NCBI RefSeq assembly: GCF_003730135.1
Contig: NZ_RJVO01000001.1
Span: 830,001 to 894,000 of the forward strand
Direction of reading: 5' to 3'
Length of the DNA: 64,000 nucleotides
From: Stagnimonas aquatica
GTDB taxonomy: Bacteria > Pseudomonadota > Gammaproteobacteria > Nevskiales > Nevskiaceae
Shown: piece after piece, positions 56,547-64,000 of the stretch
How positions within the stretch are numbered: position 1 is the first letter of the stretch
How the letters are laid out: each line of letters starts with the position of its first letter
Program-made: the position numbers and the translations under genes
Notes under the pieces: model-generated
Told to the model about the DNA's origin: nothing
Database searches by the model: none
Seen by the model: only the letters and a program-made list of their open reading frames with translations

Positions 56547-58744
56547 GTCGCCGCGATACGCCGGGCGGCGGCCCGCCGCAGGTAGCCATAGACGCCGGCG
56601 GCGGCCAGCAGGGCGGCGAGCAGCACTAGCACGACCACCAGCCAGGCGTGCAGCGAGAACTGCAACCACAGCCAGGTCAGCGGCGACAGCCGGCCAACCG
56701 CGTAGCCGCTGTTGCTGCTGAACACCTTGATCTCATTGCCGCGGATGACCGCCGTATCGCCACGGATGCGCGCCACCGAGCCCGGCGAAGCCAGGGCGGT
56801 CAGCGCCGCCTGCCGCGCCGGTTCGCTGTTGTAGAGCAGGGCGACGACGCTGCGGCCGCCGCGCAGCGGCGACTCGAAACCGACCAGGGCGGCGATGCCG
56901 CCGGCGCTCTCGGCGCTGACGCCGCCTTCGTTGGTGGCGGCGCTGCTGTCGTTCACCAGGCCGCGCCGGAACCACAGCCCGGCGCGCGCCAGGGGGCCGC
57001 TGCTGCGCGCCTCGCGCTCGATCACCGCCGGCAGGTTCTGCCGCCAGCGCGCCAGCAGCGGCTGGTCGCCGATCAGCAGCAGATCCTTGTCCTGGAGCCC
57101 TTCCAGCGCCTCGCCGCTGGCCAGCCGCAGGCGCAGGCCGGGCGCACCGCTGATGGCGCCCAGGCGGCCGAGCAACTGGAAGGCCGCTTCAAGATCGCCA
57201 TCGCTGGCCGGGCTCGGCAGCAGCAGCGCGGTCTCGGCGAGATCGGCGTAGCGCGTGTAGGGATGGCCACCATTGGCAAACAGCCGCAGATTGGGCATCA
57301 GCGCGTAGTGGTCGAACCCGGACACGTCGATGGTCGAAGCCTCGGGGTCGAGCGAGGAGCGCACCAGGTCCAGCCCGGAATCGCGGCAGGGTCCGGGGCG
57401 GTGGTAGTCCACCCCGAACTGGAATTGCAGGTTGTTGTCGCTGCCGAGCAGGTAGGGCGGCACCCGCAGCACGCCGCTGTACTCGCCGGGCTCGCCCGGC
57501 TTGAGCCGGAACGAGCTGACGATCTGCTTGTTGGCGCTGATGGTGAGCATGGAGTTGTCGTCTTCCACCGGCGGCGTGTAGCGGTAGCTGAGCTGGAGCG
57601 GCACGCCGTGGCGGTTCCAGGTGAACAGGTCCGGCGCCACCCGCACCCGCAGGTTGATCGGGCCGGGGGCGTGGCCTTCCACCTGCAGGTCCTTGATGTC
57701 TTGCACCAGCTCGCCGAAGCGCACCGGGCGGTCGCCGGGCAGCCAGCGCGGCGCGTCGTTGAGCGGCCGTCGCGCCGGCAGCGGCGCCGCCTTGACCGTG
57801 GCCACCGGGCCGCTGAGCAGCGCCGAACCGAGCACCAGGCCGTTCACCGCCTGCTGCAACTGCTCGGCGTCACGCCCCTGCACCACCAGCAGCAGGCCGT
57901 AGGGATCGGCGGGGTTGCGCAGCAGGCGCAAGCTCGGCTGCTGCACCAATGGCAGTTCCAGCCCGGAGGGACGCGCCTCGTTGGTGGCGAACAGCAGGGC
58001 GTGGCCGGGCGGCAGGCGGTCGCGCAGCACCGGGAACTCGGCGCCGCGATAGTCGGCCAGGGCGCCGAACCAGGTGGCGGCGACCGCCGCCGCCTGCAAC
58101 ACCGGCAGCGAGGGCGTGGCCGGGAACACGAAGGGCAGCCGCAGGCGCTCGCGGTCGCGCTCGTCGAAGAAGGGCGCCGGCAGGCGCGCCAGATCGGGGC
58201 TCGGCTCCAGTGCTTGCAGGCTCAGCAGCAACTCGCTGGCGCCATTGATCGAGGCCCAGAGGCTGCTGTGCAGCGGGTCTTCGCAGCCGGTGGTGTAGTG
58301 GCCGATGAGCTGGATGTTGAGCTGGTTGTAGTCGGTGAAGAACTCGCTGGGCAGCGCGATCTCGCTGGTCTGCTCGGCGCCATTGGCCTCGCGCGGCAGC
58401 GGCACCGTCGCCACCACCACGCCATTGAGCTGCACCCGCAGGTGCGACAGCTCCGGCAGCAGCGCCGGCGAATAGCTGTAGCGCAGCCGCAGCCGCGCCT
58501 GCCGCACGGTCTGGTCCAGGCGCAGGCCGAAGTCCCAGCTCTGCTGGCCTTCGACGCCCTTGATGACTTCCGCCGGATTGCCACCCAGCTCGCTGAGCAG
58601 CAACCGGCGCTCCAGCACCGGCGCTGGCGTGACGGCGGCGGTCTCGGCCGGCGCCGCTTCGGCCAGGGAAGGAGACGCCGCGACCGCCCTGGCGGACCCG
58701 GCCAGCAACGCCAGCGCCGACAGCAGCACCAAGCGGCGCCTCAT
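56543..58744 (-). CDS. bcsB: BcsB, periplasmic cellulose synthase regulatory/translocation subunit
   Basis: A 733-residue protein: signal peptide (MRRRLVLLSALALLAGSARA), two carbohydrate-binding/flavodoxin-like repeats (GQQSWDFGLRLDQTV...; DDNSMLTISANKQIVSSFRL), conserved HYTTGCEDPLHSSLWASI, and a C-terminal membrane anchor (WLVVVLVLLAALLAAAGVYGY) that docks on BcsA. The ATG at 58744 (AGGA seven bases upstream) was preferred; a GTG five codons earlier is possible. It guides the glucan from BcsA to BcsC. It is divergent from ldhA. Confidence 0.95.
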   Translation of the reverse strand: MRRRLVLLSALALLAGSARAVAASPSLAEAAPAETAAVTPAPVLERRLLLSELGGNPAEVIKGVEGQQSWDFGLRLDQTVRQARLRLRYSYSPALLPELSHLRVQLNGVVVATVPLPREANGAEQTSEIALPSEFFTDYNQLNIQLIGHYTTGCEDPLHSSLWASINGASELLLSLQALEPSPDLARLPAPFFDERDRERLRLPFVFPATPSLPVLQAAAVAATWFGALADYRGAEFPVLRDRLPPGHALLFATNEARPSGLELPLVQQPSLRLLRNPADPYGLLLVVQGRDAEQLQQAVNGLVLGSALLSGPVATVKAAPLPARRPLNDAPRWLPGDRPVRFGELVQDIKDLQVEGHAPGPINLRVRVAPDLFTWNRHGVPLQLSYRYTPPVEDDNSMLTISANKQIVSSFRLKPGEPGEYSGVLRVPPYLLGSDNNLQFQFGVDYHRPGPCRDSGLDLVRSSLDPEASTIDVSGFDHYALMPNLRLFANGGHPYTRYADLAETALLLPSPASDGDLEAAFQLLGRLGAISGAPGLRLRLASGEALEGLQDKDLLLIGDQPLLARWRQNLPAVIEREARSSGPLARAGLWFRRGLVNDSSAATNEGGVSAESAGGIAALVGFESPLRGGRSVVALLYNSEPARQAALTALASPGSVARIRGDTAVIRGNEIKVFSSNSGYAVGRLSPLTWLWLQFSLHAWLVVVLVLLAALLAAAGVYGYLRRAAARRIAAT

Positions 58745-58928
58745 GCGCCGTCCTGCCACGACTCGGCCATCCAGACCTCTGAGCGACTCATCCTGACTCC
58801 CCCGCTGTCACCGCAGATCGTTCGCACACCCTGCGTTCCGCAGCCTAGCGCACCAGACCGGGCGGCGGGTACGGGCCAAGACTTACCGCGCCGGTTAGGC
58901 TTGCCGATAACCGGCCAACGAATCCCCC

Positions 58929-59954
58929 ATGCGCATCCTGGTCTACAGCGCCCACAGCCATGATCGCCGCGATCTGCTCGCGGCCAACCAGCGCCACGGT
59001 CATGCGCTGGATTTCACCGAGGCGCGCCTGGGGCCGGAAACCCTGCGCCTGGCCGCCGGCTATCCGGCGATCTGCACCTTCGTCAACGATCCGCTCGACG
59101 CCGACACGCTGGCGCGACTGCAAGCCGGCGGCACCGGCCTGATCCTGCTGCGCTGCGCCGGCTACAACCAGGTGGACGTGGCCGTCGCCGAACGTCTGGG
59201 CCTGACCGTGCTGCGGGTGCCGGCCTACTCGCCGCACGCGGTCGCCGAACACACGGTCGGCCTGCTCCTGACGCTCAACCGCCACCTGCACCGCGCCTAC
59301 AACCGCACCCGCGAGAACGACTTCCGGCTCGAAGGCCTGGAGGGCTTCGATCTGGTCGGCAAGACCGTCGGCGTGATCGGCGCCGGCCGCATCGGCACGG
59401 TGTTCGCGCGGATCATGCGCGGCTTCGGTTGCCGGGTGCTGATCCACGATCCGCTCGGGGTACCACCGGCCCTGCTCGCCGAGGGCATGATCGCCAGCGC
59501 GCTCGATGACCTGCTGGCGGAGAGCGACGTGGTCTCGCTGCACTGCCCGCTGACGCCGGCCACCCATCATCTGATCGGTGCCGCCGCGCTGGCGCGCATG
59601 AAGCCGGGCGTGATGCTGATCAACACCAGCCGTGGCGCCCTGCTCGATACCGCGCTGGTGATCGAGGCGCTGAAGTCCGGCCGCATCGGCGCGCTGGGAC
59701 TGGATGTCTACGAACAGGAAGGCGATCTGTTCTTCGAGGATCTGTCGTCGAGCATCGTCACCGACGACGTGTTCCAGCGCCTGCTGACCTTCCCCAACGT
59801 AGTGGTCACCGGCCACCAGGCCTTCTTCACCCGCGAGGCGCTGGCCGCCATCGCCGAGACCACGCTGAGCAATGCCGACGACTATCTCGCCGGCCGCGCC
59901 GCCGGTAGCGGCAACCGGGTGGACTCCTCGCTGCTGCGGCCGGCGCCGGTTTGA
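58929..59954 (+). CDS. ldhA: Fermentative D-lactate dehydrogenase
   Basis: A 341-residue member of the D-2-hydroxyacid dehydrogenases. The NAD-binding Rossmann fold has [15 protein letters not shown]; catalytic Arg in [10 protein letters not shown], Glu in [14 protein letters not shown] and His in [13 protein letters not shown] are in family spacing, and the LdhA-type start [13 protein letters not shown] is recognisable. It reduces pyruvate to D-lactate with NADH. It stands alone between divergent bcsB and a convergent operon. Confidence 0.94.
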   Translation: MRILVYSAHSHDRRDLLAANQRHGHALDFTEARLGPETLRLAAGYPAICTFVNDPLDADTLARLQAGGTGLILLRCAGYNQVDVAVAERLGLTVLRVPAYSPHAVAEHTVGLLLTLNRHLHRAYNRTRENDFRLEGLEGFDLVGKTVGVIGAGRIGTVFARIMRGFGCRVLIHDPLGVPPALLAEGMIASALDDLLAESDVVSLHCPLTPATHHLIGAAALARMKPGVMLINTSRGALLDTALVIEALKSGRIGALGLDVYEQEGDLFFEDLSSSIVTDDVFQRLLTFPNVVVTGHQAFFTREALAAIAETTLSNADDYLAGRAAGSGNRVDSSLLRPAPV

Positions 59955-59970
59955 GGCTTGGGGCCCAAGG

Positions 59971-60321
59971 CTAGAAGCCACCTCCGTCGCGCAGCCAGCA
60001 CAGCAGCGCGAAAGCCAGACCGGCAAAGTAGAGGCTGCCGAAGATGCGCTGGTTGTTGCGCGCCAGCCAGAGCGGAAGATAGATGTCGAAGTTGGCGCGG
60101 CGGTCCTCGGTGTAGCGTGCCGCCAGCGCGGTGAGCGGGCAGCTCAGGCGGTTGAAGACCAGCACCAGCACTTCCAGTGCGACCGCGCCGGCCAGCAGCG
60201 CCGCCAGGCGATGCGCGCCGAGCCAGGCCGCGAACGGCAGCGCCAGCACGCAGCCGGCGAAGAAGACCCAGACCAGCGTGTGCGCCAGCTTGATGGCGCG
60301 CAGCCTGGCGTCGGCGTTCAT
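59971..60321 (-). CDS. Small integral membrane protein of unknown function (DUF2784-like)
   Basis: A 116-residue protein with three to four membrane helices (about 12-32, 38-58, 94-110) and the motif NRLSCPLTALAARYTEDRRANFDIYLPLWLARNN, which resembles the DUF2784 pattern of a CPLT motif after the third helix. It is the last gene of a three-gene operon, its ATG overlapping the stop of the YgjP-like gene (ATGA). Function is unknown. Confidence 0.7.
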   Translation of the reverse strand: MNADARLRAIKLAHTLVWVFFAGCVLALPFAAWLGAHRLAALLAGAVALEVLVLVFNRLSCPLTALAARYTEDRRANFDIYLPLWLARNNQRIFGSLYFAGLAFALLCWLRDGGGF

Positions 60322-60848
60322 GCGCCCGCCACCGCCCGCTGCAACAGCAGCAGGCGCAGATCGAATTCGATCTGGTGATAGTCCGGCAGCAGGTGCTCGC
60401 AGAGCTGGTAGAAGGCCTTGTTGTGCTCGCGCTCGCGCAGGTGCGCCAGTTCGTGCACCACCACCATTTCCAGAAACTCCGGCGCCAGGGTCTTGAACAG
60501 GCTGGCGATGCGGATCTCGGCCTTGGCCTTGAGCCGGCCGCCCTGCACCCGCGAGATGCTGGTGTGCAGGCCGAGCACGTTCTGGATCACGTCCATCTTG
60601 TTCTGCCAGAGCACCTTGTGTACCGGCGGCGTGCTGTGCAGCTGCGCCTGCTTGATGCCCTGCACGTAGTCGTAGAGCGCGGCGTCGCCCTGGATCGCGT
60701 GCTTGCCGGGATACTTGCGCGCCAGGTGCTCGGCCAGGCGGTCTTCCAGCAGCAGGCCGCGCACCTGCGCCTGCACCCGCTCGGGATAGGCACCGAGGTA
60801 GTTGCGCAGCTGCCGGTCGAGCAGCGCCGGGTCGGGCCCGGTGCTCAC
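60318..60848 (-). CDS. YgjP-like metallopeptidase/hydrolase (M48-related)
   Basis: A 176-residue cytoplasmic protein with zinc motif HELAHLREREHNKAFY, in which the two His of HExxH-like HELAH and the Glu are followed by a third ligand candidate His in REHNKAF. It matches the YgjP/DUF45 family, about 170 residues, linked to nucleotide or DNA metabolism. The GTG at 60848 is chosen as start; it lies 4 bp after the upstream S4 gene stop and has only a weak Shine-Dalgarno sequence. The downstream membrane protein start overlaps its stop. Confidence 0.85.
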   Translation of the reverse strand: MSTGPDPALLDRQLRNYLGAYPERVQAQVRGLLLEDRLAEHLARKYPGKHAIQGDAALYDYVQGIKQAQLHSTPPVHKVLWQNKMDVIQNVLGLHTSISRVQGGRLKAKAEIRIASLFKTLAPEFLEMVVVHELAHLREREHNKAFYQLCEHLLPDYHQIEFDLRLLLLQRAVAGA

Positions 60849-60852
60849 CGTT

Positions 60853-61080
60853 TCAACCGCCGGTGGCGGCGCGCACGCGGATGCGCAGGCCGTTGCAGAC
60901 CACCTGCTGGCCGGCGCGGATCTTGGCGGTCTTGCGCGACTCCGGCTGGCCATCGACCGTGACCAAGCCTTCCGCCACCAGGGCCTTGCCGGCGCCGCCG
61001 CTGTCGCAGAGGCCAGCCAGCTTCAGCAGCTGGTTGAGTTCGATGTAGTCGGCGTCGAGGTCGAAGTGAATGCTGGTCAT
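60853..61080 (-). CDS. S4-domain RNA-binding protein (YbcJ-like)
   Basis: A 75-residue protein made of one S4 fold: YIELNQLLKLAGLCDSGGAGKALVAEGLVTVDG followed by ESRKTAKIRAGQQV. This matches the YbcJ family, small RNA-binding proteins possibly linked to ribosome or tRNA quality control. It is the first gene of the operon with the YgjP-like and membrane proteins, with 4 bp to the next start. It is 77 bp from the stop of the tetR-type gene on the same strand. Confidence 0.9.
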   Translation of the reverse strand: MTSIHFDLDADYIELNQLLKLAGLCDSGGAGKALVAEGLVTVDGQPESRKTAKIRAGQQVVCNGLRIRVRAATGG

Positions 61081-61157
61081 GGCGGCGCGGGCCCGATGGC
61101 GCGGAGCGCGGCAGTATGCGGCCGGACCCCGGGCAGCGACACCGGCCGGGGCGGGAT

Positions 61158-61805
61158 TCAGCGCGGGCGCCGACGCGGCTTGGCGGCCGGCGCGGTGTCG
61201 AATCCGGCTTTCAGTTGCTGCAAGGCTGCGGTGACCAGCTCGGGCAGGCTCAGCGGCACCTCGCTGGCGCTCCAGTGGTAGACGCAGGTGGTGCTCACCG
61301 CCAGGGTCGAGGCCGCCAGCCAGCGCGGGCGCAGATCGCCGTCGGCAAGCGCCTCGTAGCGGCCGGCGATGGCAGTGGCGATCGCCTGTTCGTAGCTGGC
61401 CTGGTAGTCCAGCGCCTTGGCGCGCAGGCTGGGCGAGGTGAGCAGCATGGTCGCCAGCAGCCGGATCAGCTTGCTCTGCCGCTCGAAGTCGGCGCCAAGG
61501 CGGTGGAAGCTCCAGATCAGCGCGTCCACCGGCCCAAGCTCGGCTGGCGCCTCGCCGAGAGTCGCGACCAGCTCCTTCAGCCGGTTTTCGTAGAAGCCGA
61601 CCACCACCGCCGACTCCTTGGAGTCGAAGTAGCGGAAGAAGGTGGCGCGCCCGACCTGCGCCAGGGTGGCGACGTCGTCGGCCGTGAAGCTGCCGAGCCC
61701 GCGCTCGACCGCCAGGCTCATCGCCGAGGCGGCGATCTCCTGACGAACGCGCAGCTTGTTGCGGCTGCGCAGCGGCGCGGGCTGGGTAGGCTCAGTTTTC
61801 GACAT
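61158..61805 (-). CDS. TetR-family repressor of the adjacent RND pump
   Basis: A 215-residue regulator with an N-terminal helix-turn-helix of the TetR class (IAASAMSLAVERGLGSFTADDVATLAQVGRATFFRYFDSKES-type) and a variable ligand domain rich in Ala and Leu. It has a basic tail (AKPRRRPR). It is divergent from the adaptor and pump genes with a 30-bp palindrome directly upstream of its start codon, so it should repress both genes until an inducer binds. Ligand unknown. Confidence 0.93.
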   Translation of the reverse strand: MSKTEPTQPAPLRSRNKLRVRQEIAASAMSLAVERGLGSFTADDVATLAQVGRATFFRYFDSKESAVVVGFYENRLKELVATLGEAPAELGPVDALIWSFHRLGADFERQSKLIRLLATMLLTSPSLRAKALDYQASYEQAIATAIAGRYEALADGDLRPRWLAASTLAVSTTCVYHWSASEVPLSLPELVTAALQQLKAGFDTAPAAKPRRRPR

Positions 61806-61806
61806 T

Positions 61807-61836
61807 GATACATCGTCTCATTTGAGACACAGTATC
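61807..61836. promoter_or_regulatory. TetR operator palindrome
   Basis: Outer half-sites GATAC (61807-61811) and GTATC (61832-61836) and inner half-sites TCTCA (61816-61820) and TGAGA (61823-61827) form a nested, exact dyad with a central TT. It begins two bases before the tetR-type ATG and lies about 70 bp upstream of the adaptor start, between the divergent genes. Confidence 0.8.
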
Positions 61837-61907
61837 CCAAGAGGAGCGCGTCCGGAACCCGGGTCCGCGTGATTTCGACCATGGCGGACGCGGCGGGGGA
61901 GTGTGAC

Positions 61908-62996
61908 GTGAGGCGCAAGCAGGCGGCGGTAGTGCTGGGTGGAATGCTGTTGTTGCTCGCGCTGGCGGCTTGCCAGCGGGCGGCGGAGGCGCCCGCCGAA
62001 ACCGGCGCCGCGCTGACTGCGGAGCTGGTGACCGCGACCCGCGAAGACTGGCCGGATCGGCTGTCCGCCAGCGGCGAAGTCGCCGCCTGGCAGGAGGCCA
62101 GCATCGGCACCGAGGTCGGCGGCCTGCGCCTGGAAGAGGTGCTGGTCAACGTCGGCGAGCCGGTGCGCAAGGGCCAGCTGCTGGCGCGCTACAACGAAGA
62201 TCTGTTGCGCGCCGACCTGGCGCGCTACACCGCGATGGTCGCCGAGGCCGAGGCGCGCGAAGCGCAGGCGCGCGCCGACGTGGAACGCGCCGAGCGCATG
62301 CAGGGCAGCGGCGCCTTCTCCCAGCAGGCGATCCAGGGTCTGCATACCCAGGCGGCGGCGGCGACGGCGGCGGTGGCCTCGGCCAAGGCCCAGCGCGACG
62401 CCCAGGCGCTGAGGCTGCGCTATGCCCGGGTGCTGGCACCCGACGACGGCGTGATTTCCGCCCGCATCGCCACCGTCGGCGCGGTCAGCATGGTCGGCGC
62501 CGAGCTGTTCCGGCTGATCAAGCAGAACCGCCTGGAGTGGCGCGCCGAGGTGCCGGCGGCGGCGCTGACGCGCCTGGCACCGGGCGCAACGGTCCAGATC
62601 CAGCGCCTCGACGGCGGTCTGATCGAAGGCCGGCTGCGGCAGCTGTCGCCGGTGGTCGACAGCGGCACCCGCAACGGCCTGGCCTATGTCGATCTGCCGG
62701 CCGGTAGCGGCCTGGCCGCCGGCATGTACCTGTCCGGGCAGTTCGAGCTGCCCGGGCGCGCGGCGCTGGCACTGCCGGAGTCGGCGCTGGTGCGGCGCGA
62801 CGGCAACAGTTACCTGATGAAGGTCGATGCCCAGAACCGCGTGCAGGAGATCAAGGTGCAGACCGGCCGGCGCCACCGGCAGTCCATCGAGATTCTCAGC
62901 CCGCTCGACGCCGGCGACCGCTACGTGAAATCCGGCGGCGCCATGCTCAGCGTCGGCGATCGGGTGCAGGTGATCGGCGAGGCGCCGGCGCCGTGA
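61908..62996 (+). CDS. RND efflux periplasmic adaptor lipoprotein (AcrA/MdtA-like)
   Basis: A 362-residue lipoprotein: signal with lipobox LAAC (Cys22), lipoyl domain (ASIGTEVGGLRLEEVLVNVGEPVRKGQLLARYN), alpha-hairpin about 90-160, the second lipoyl half (ARVLAPDDGVISARIATVGAV) and beta-barrel/membrane-proximal domains to the C-terminus. The GTG at 61908 with GGGGAG six bases upstream was chosen; a GTG at 61869 would add 13 residues. Its TGA overlaps the GTG start of the pump gene (GTGA). Confidence 0.9.
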   Translation: MRRKQAAVVLGGMLLLLALAACQRAAEAPAETGAALTAELVTATREDWPDRLSASGEVAAWQEASIGTEVGGLRLEEVLVNVGEPVRKGQLLARYNEDLLRADLARYTAMVAEAEAREAQARADVERAERMQGSGAFSQQAIQGLHTQAAAATAAVASAKAQRDAQALRLRYARVLAPDDGVISARIATVGAVSMVGAELFRLIKQNRLEWRAEVPAAALTRLAPGATVQIQRLDGGLIEGRLRQLSPVVDSGTRNGLAYVDLPAGSGLAAGMYLSGQFELPGRAALALPESALVRRDGNSYLMKVDAQNRVQEIKVQTGRRHRQSIEILSPLDAGDRYVKSGGAMLSVGDRVQVIGEAPAP

Positions 62997-64000
62997 ACCT
63001 CTCCACCTGGGCGATCCGCCGCCCGACGCCGTCGATCCTGCTGTTCGTGATGCTCACCGTCGCCGGGCTGATCGCCTTTCGTGGGCTCGGCATCCAGGGC
63101 TTTCCCGACATAGACTTCCCGACCGTGATGGTCGAAGCACGGTTGCCCGGCGCGCCGCCGAGCCAACTCGAGAACGAAGTCGCGCGCCCCATCGAGGACG
63201 CCGTCGCCAGCATCGCCGGGCTCAACCACGTCACCAGCCGCATCACCGACGGCGCGGTGACGATGGTGGTCGAGTTCGACTTCGATACCCGCTCGCAGAA
63301 CGCGATGATCGACGTGCGCGATGCCATCAACCGCATCCGCGCCAACCTGCCGGCCGATCTCGAGGAGCCCATCGTCACCCGCGTGCAGGCCTCCGGCATG
63401 CCGGTACTCACCTTCGCGGTGCGCGCGCCGGGGCTGGACGCCACCGACCTGTCCTGGCTGGTGGAGGACCGCATCACCAAGAAGCTGCTGTCGGTGAAGG
63501 GCGTCGCCCAGGTCAATCCGCAGGGCGGCAGCCGCCGCGAGGTGCGCATCGAGCTGGACCCGGTGCGGCTGCAGGCGCTGCGCGTCACCGCCGGCGAGAT
63601 CAGCCAGCAGTTGCGCAACATGCAGCAGGAGGCGCCCGGTGGCCGGGGCGATCTCGGTGGGCTGGAACAGTCAGTGCGCTTGCAGGGCACGGTCGCCAGC
63701 GCCGAGGAGCTGGCCCAGCTCTCGCTGCCGCTCGCCGATGGCCGCCGCATCCGCCTCGGCGATGTCGCCCGCGTGCTCGACACCGAGGCCGAGGCACGCG
63801 AGCTGACCCTGCTCGACGGCCAGCCGGTGGTCGGATTCCAGGTGCTGCGCGGCCGTGGCTTCGACGAAGTGGGCGTCTCGCGCGGCGTGCGCGCGGCGGT
63901 GCAGGACCTGATGCGCGCCGATCCGCGCATCGAGATCATCGAGGTCGCCAACATCGTCGATGCCAGCGAGGCCGACTACGACTCCTCGATGCGGGCGATG
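62993..64000 (+). CDS. RND multidrug efflux pump (HAE1 family), 5' part, runs off right edge
   Basis: The first 336 codons of a pump usually about 1030 residues long; the frame is open to the window edge. The start STWAIRRPTPSILLFVMLTVAGLIAFRGL is the first membrane helix, followed by QGFPDIDFPTVMVEARLPGA and porter subdomains with the HAE1 landmark ASEADYDSSM near the end. There is no metal-pump motif in the part seen; this branch exports organic compounds and drugs. GTG start overlaps the adaptor stop. An outer-membrane channel may follow outside the window. Confidence 0.92.
   Translation, partial: MNLSTWAIRRPTPSILLFVMLTVAGLIAFRGLGIQGFPDIDFPTVMVEARLPGAPPSQLENEVARPIEDAVASIAGLNHVTSRITDGAVTMVVEFDFDTRSQNAMIDVRDAINRIRANLPADLEEPIVTRVQASGMPVLTFAVRAPGLDATDLSWLVEDRITKKLLSVKGVAQVNPQGGSRREVRIELDPVRLQALRVTAGEISQQLRNMQQEAPGGRGDLGGLEQSVRLQGTVASAEELAQLSLPLADGRRIRLGDVARVLDTEAEARELTLLDGQPVVGFQVLRGRGFDEVGVSRGVRAAVQDLMRADPRIEIIEVANIVDASEADYDSSMRAM

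Noticed and set aside
53418-58963. Long plus-strand frames (53418-54881, 55107-56585, 56648-58963)
   Set aside because: They lie antisense to bcsC and bcsB and have no recognisable domain.

Overview
The window is a very GC-rich stretch of a Gram-negative chromosome. A CysB orthologue, an Escherichia coli-type BcsA with BcsG, a CzcCBA-type metal pump, a Csu-like chaperone-usher locus and a winged-helix/Ser-Thr kinase/TPR fusion together suggest a gammaproteobacterium, perhaps from the Xanthomonadales/Lysobacterales side. This placement is an inference from gene content only. No tRNA, rRNA or CRISPR array was seen.

Layout. (1) 1-6704, minus strand: an ABC exporter (ATPase, permease) followed by the first 1588 codons of a giant multidomain lipid/polyketide synthase with two nitronate-monooxygenase-like domains, then KS and AT; it runs off the left edge. 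(2) 7486-14127: a 3' remnant of a SufS-type cysteine desulfurase with its terminator, then an operon for a BASS-family carrier, a TonB-dependent receptor, a phytanoyl-CoA-type dioxygenase and an unknown protein, divergent from cysB. The context suggests acquisition of an organic sulfur compound. (3) 14241-20177: a REC-EAL c-di-GMP phosphodiesterase, then an operon for a small periplasmic binding protein, an outer-membrane porin-like protein and a large hybrid sensor kinase. (4) 20388-31820: a lipoprotein alpha/beta hydrolase, a DUF5666-type repeat lipoprotein, a CzcCBA/CusCBA-type efflux pump and a divergent cytochrome b561-like/OmpR-type regulator/sensor kinase operon. Similar ATGAACA-containing sites occur in front of both the lipoprotein gene and the divergent promoters. 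(5) 31824-34580: Tex and a small unknown protein.

(6) 34653-43446: a chaperone-usher operon with ten spore-coat-U-domain proteins, one chaperone and one usher that starts with a membrane anchor instead of a normal signal peptide. Upstream lies a 362-bp MITE-like element with inverted-repeat ends that abuts the stop codon of (7) the winged-helix/kinase/TPR fusion (44067-46784). (8) 47033-58744: a LuxR-type regulator, then the cellulose system arranged as two convergent halves, bcsA-bcsG on the plus strand and bcsB-bcsC on the minus strand, with a higBA toxin-antitoxin pair between them. (9) 58929-64000: D-lactate dehydrogenase, a three-gene operon (membrane protein, YgjP-like metalloprotease, S4 RNA-binding protein), and a TetR repressor divergent from an RND efflux pump whose inner-membrane gene runs off the right edge.

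The common theme is the cell envelope and surface: exported lipid or polyketide, pili, cellulose, c-di-GMP turnover, envelope sensing and two tripartite efflux pumps. Many starts here are GTG or lie inside upstream coding sequence; they were chosen by Shine-Dalgarno spacing and stop/start overlaps. Several long open frames lie antisense to real genes, as expected at this GC content, and are left out.
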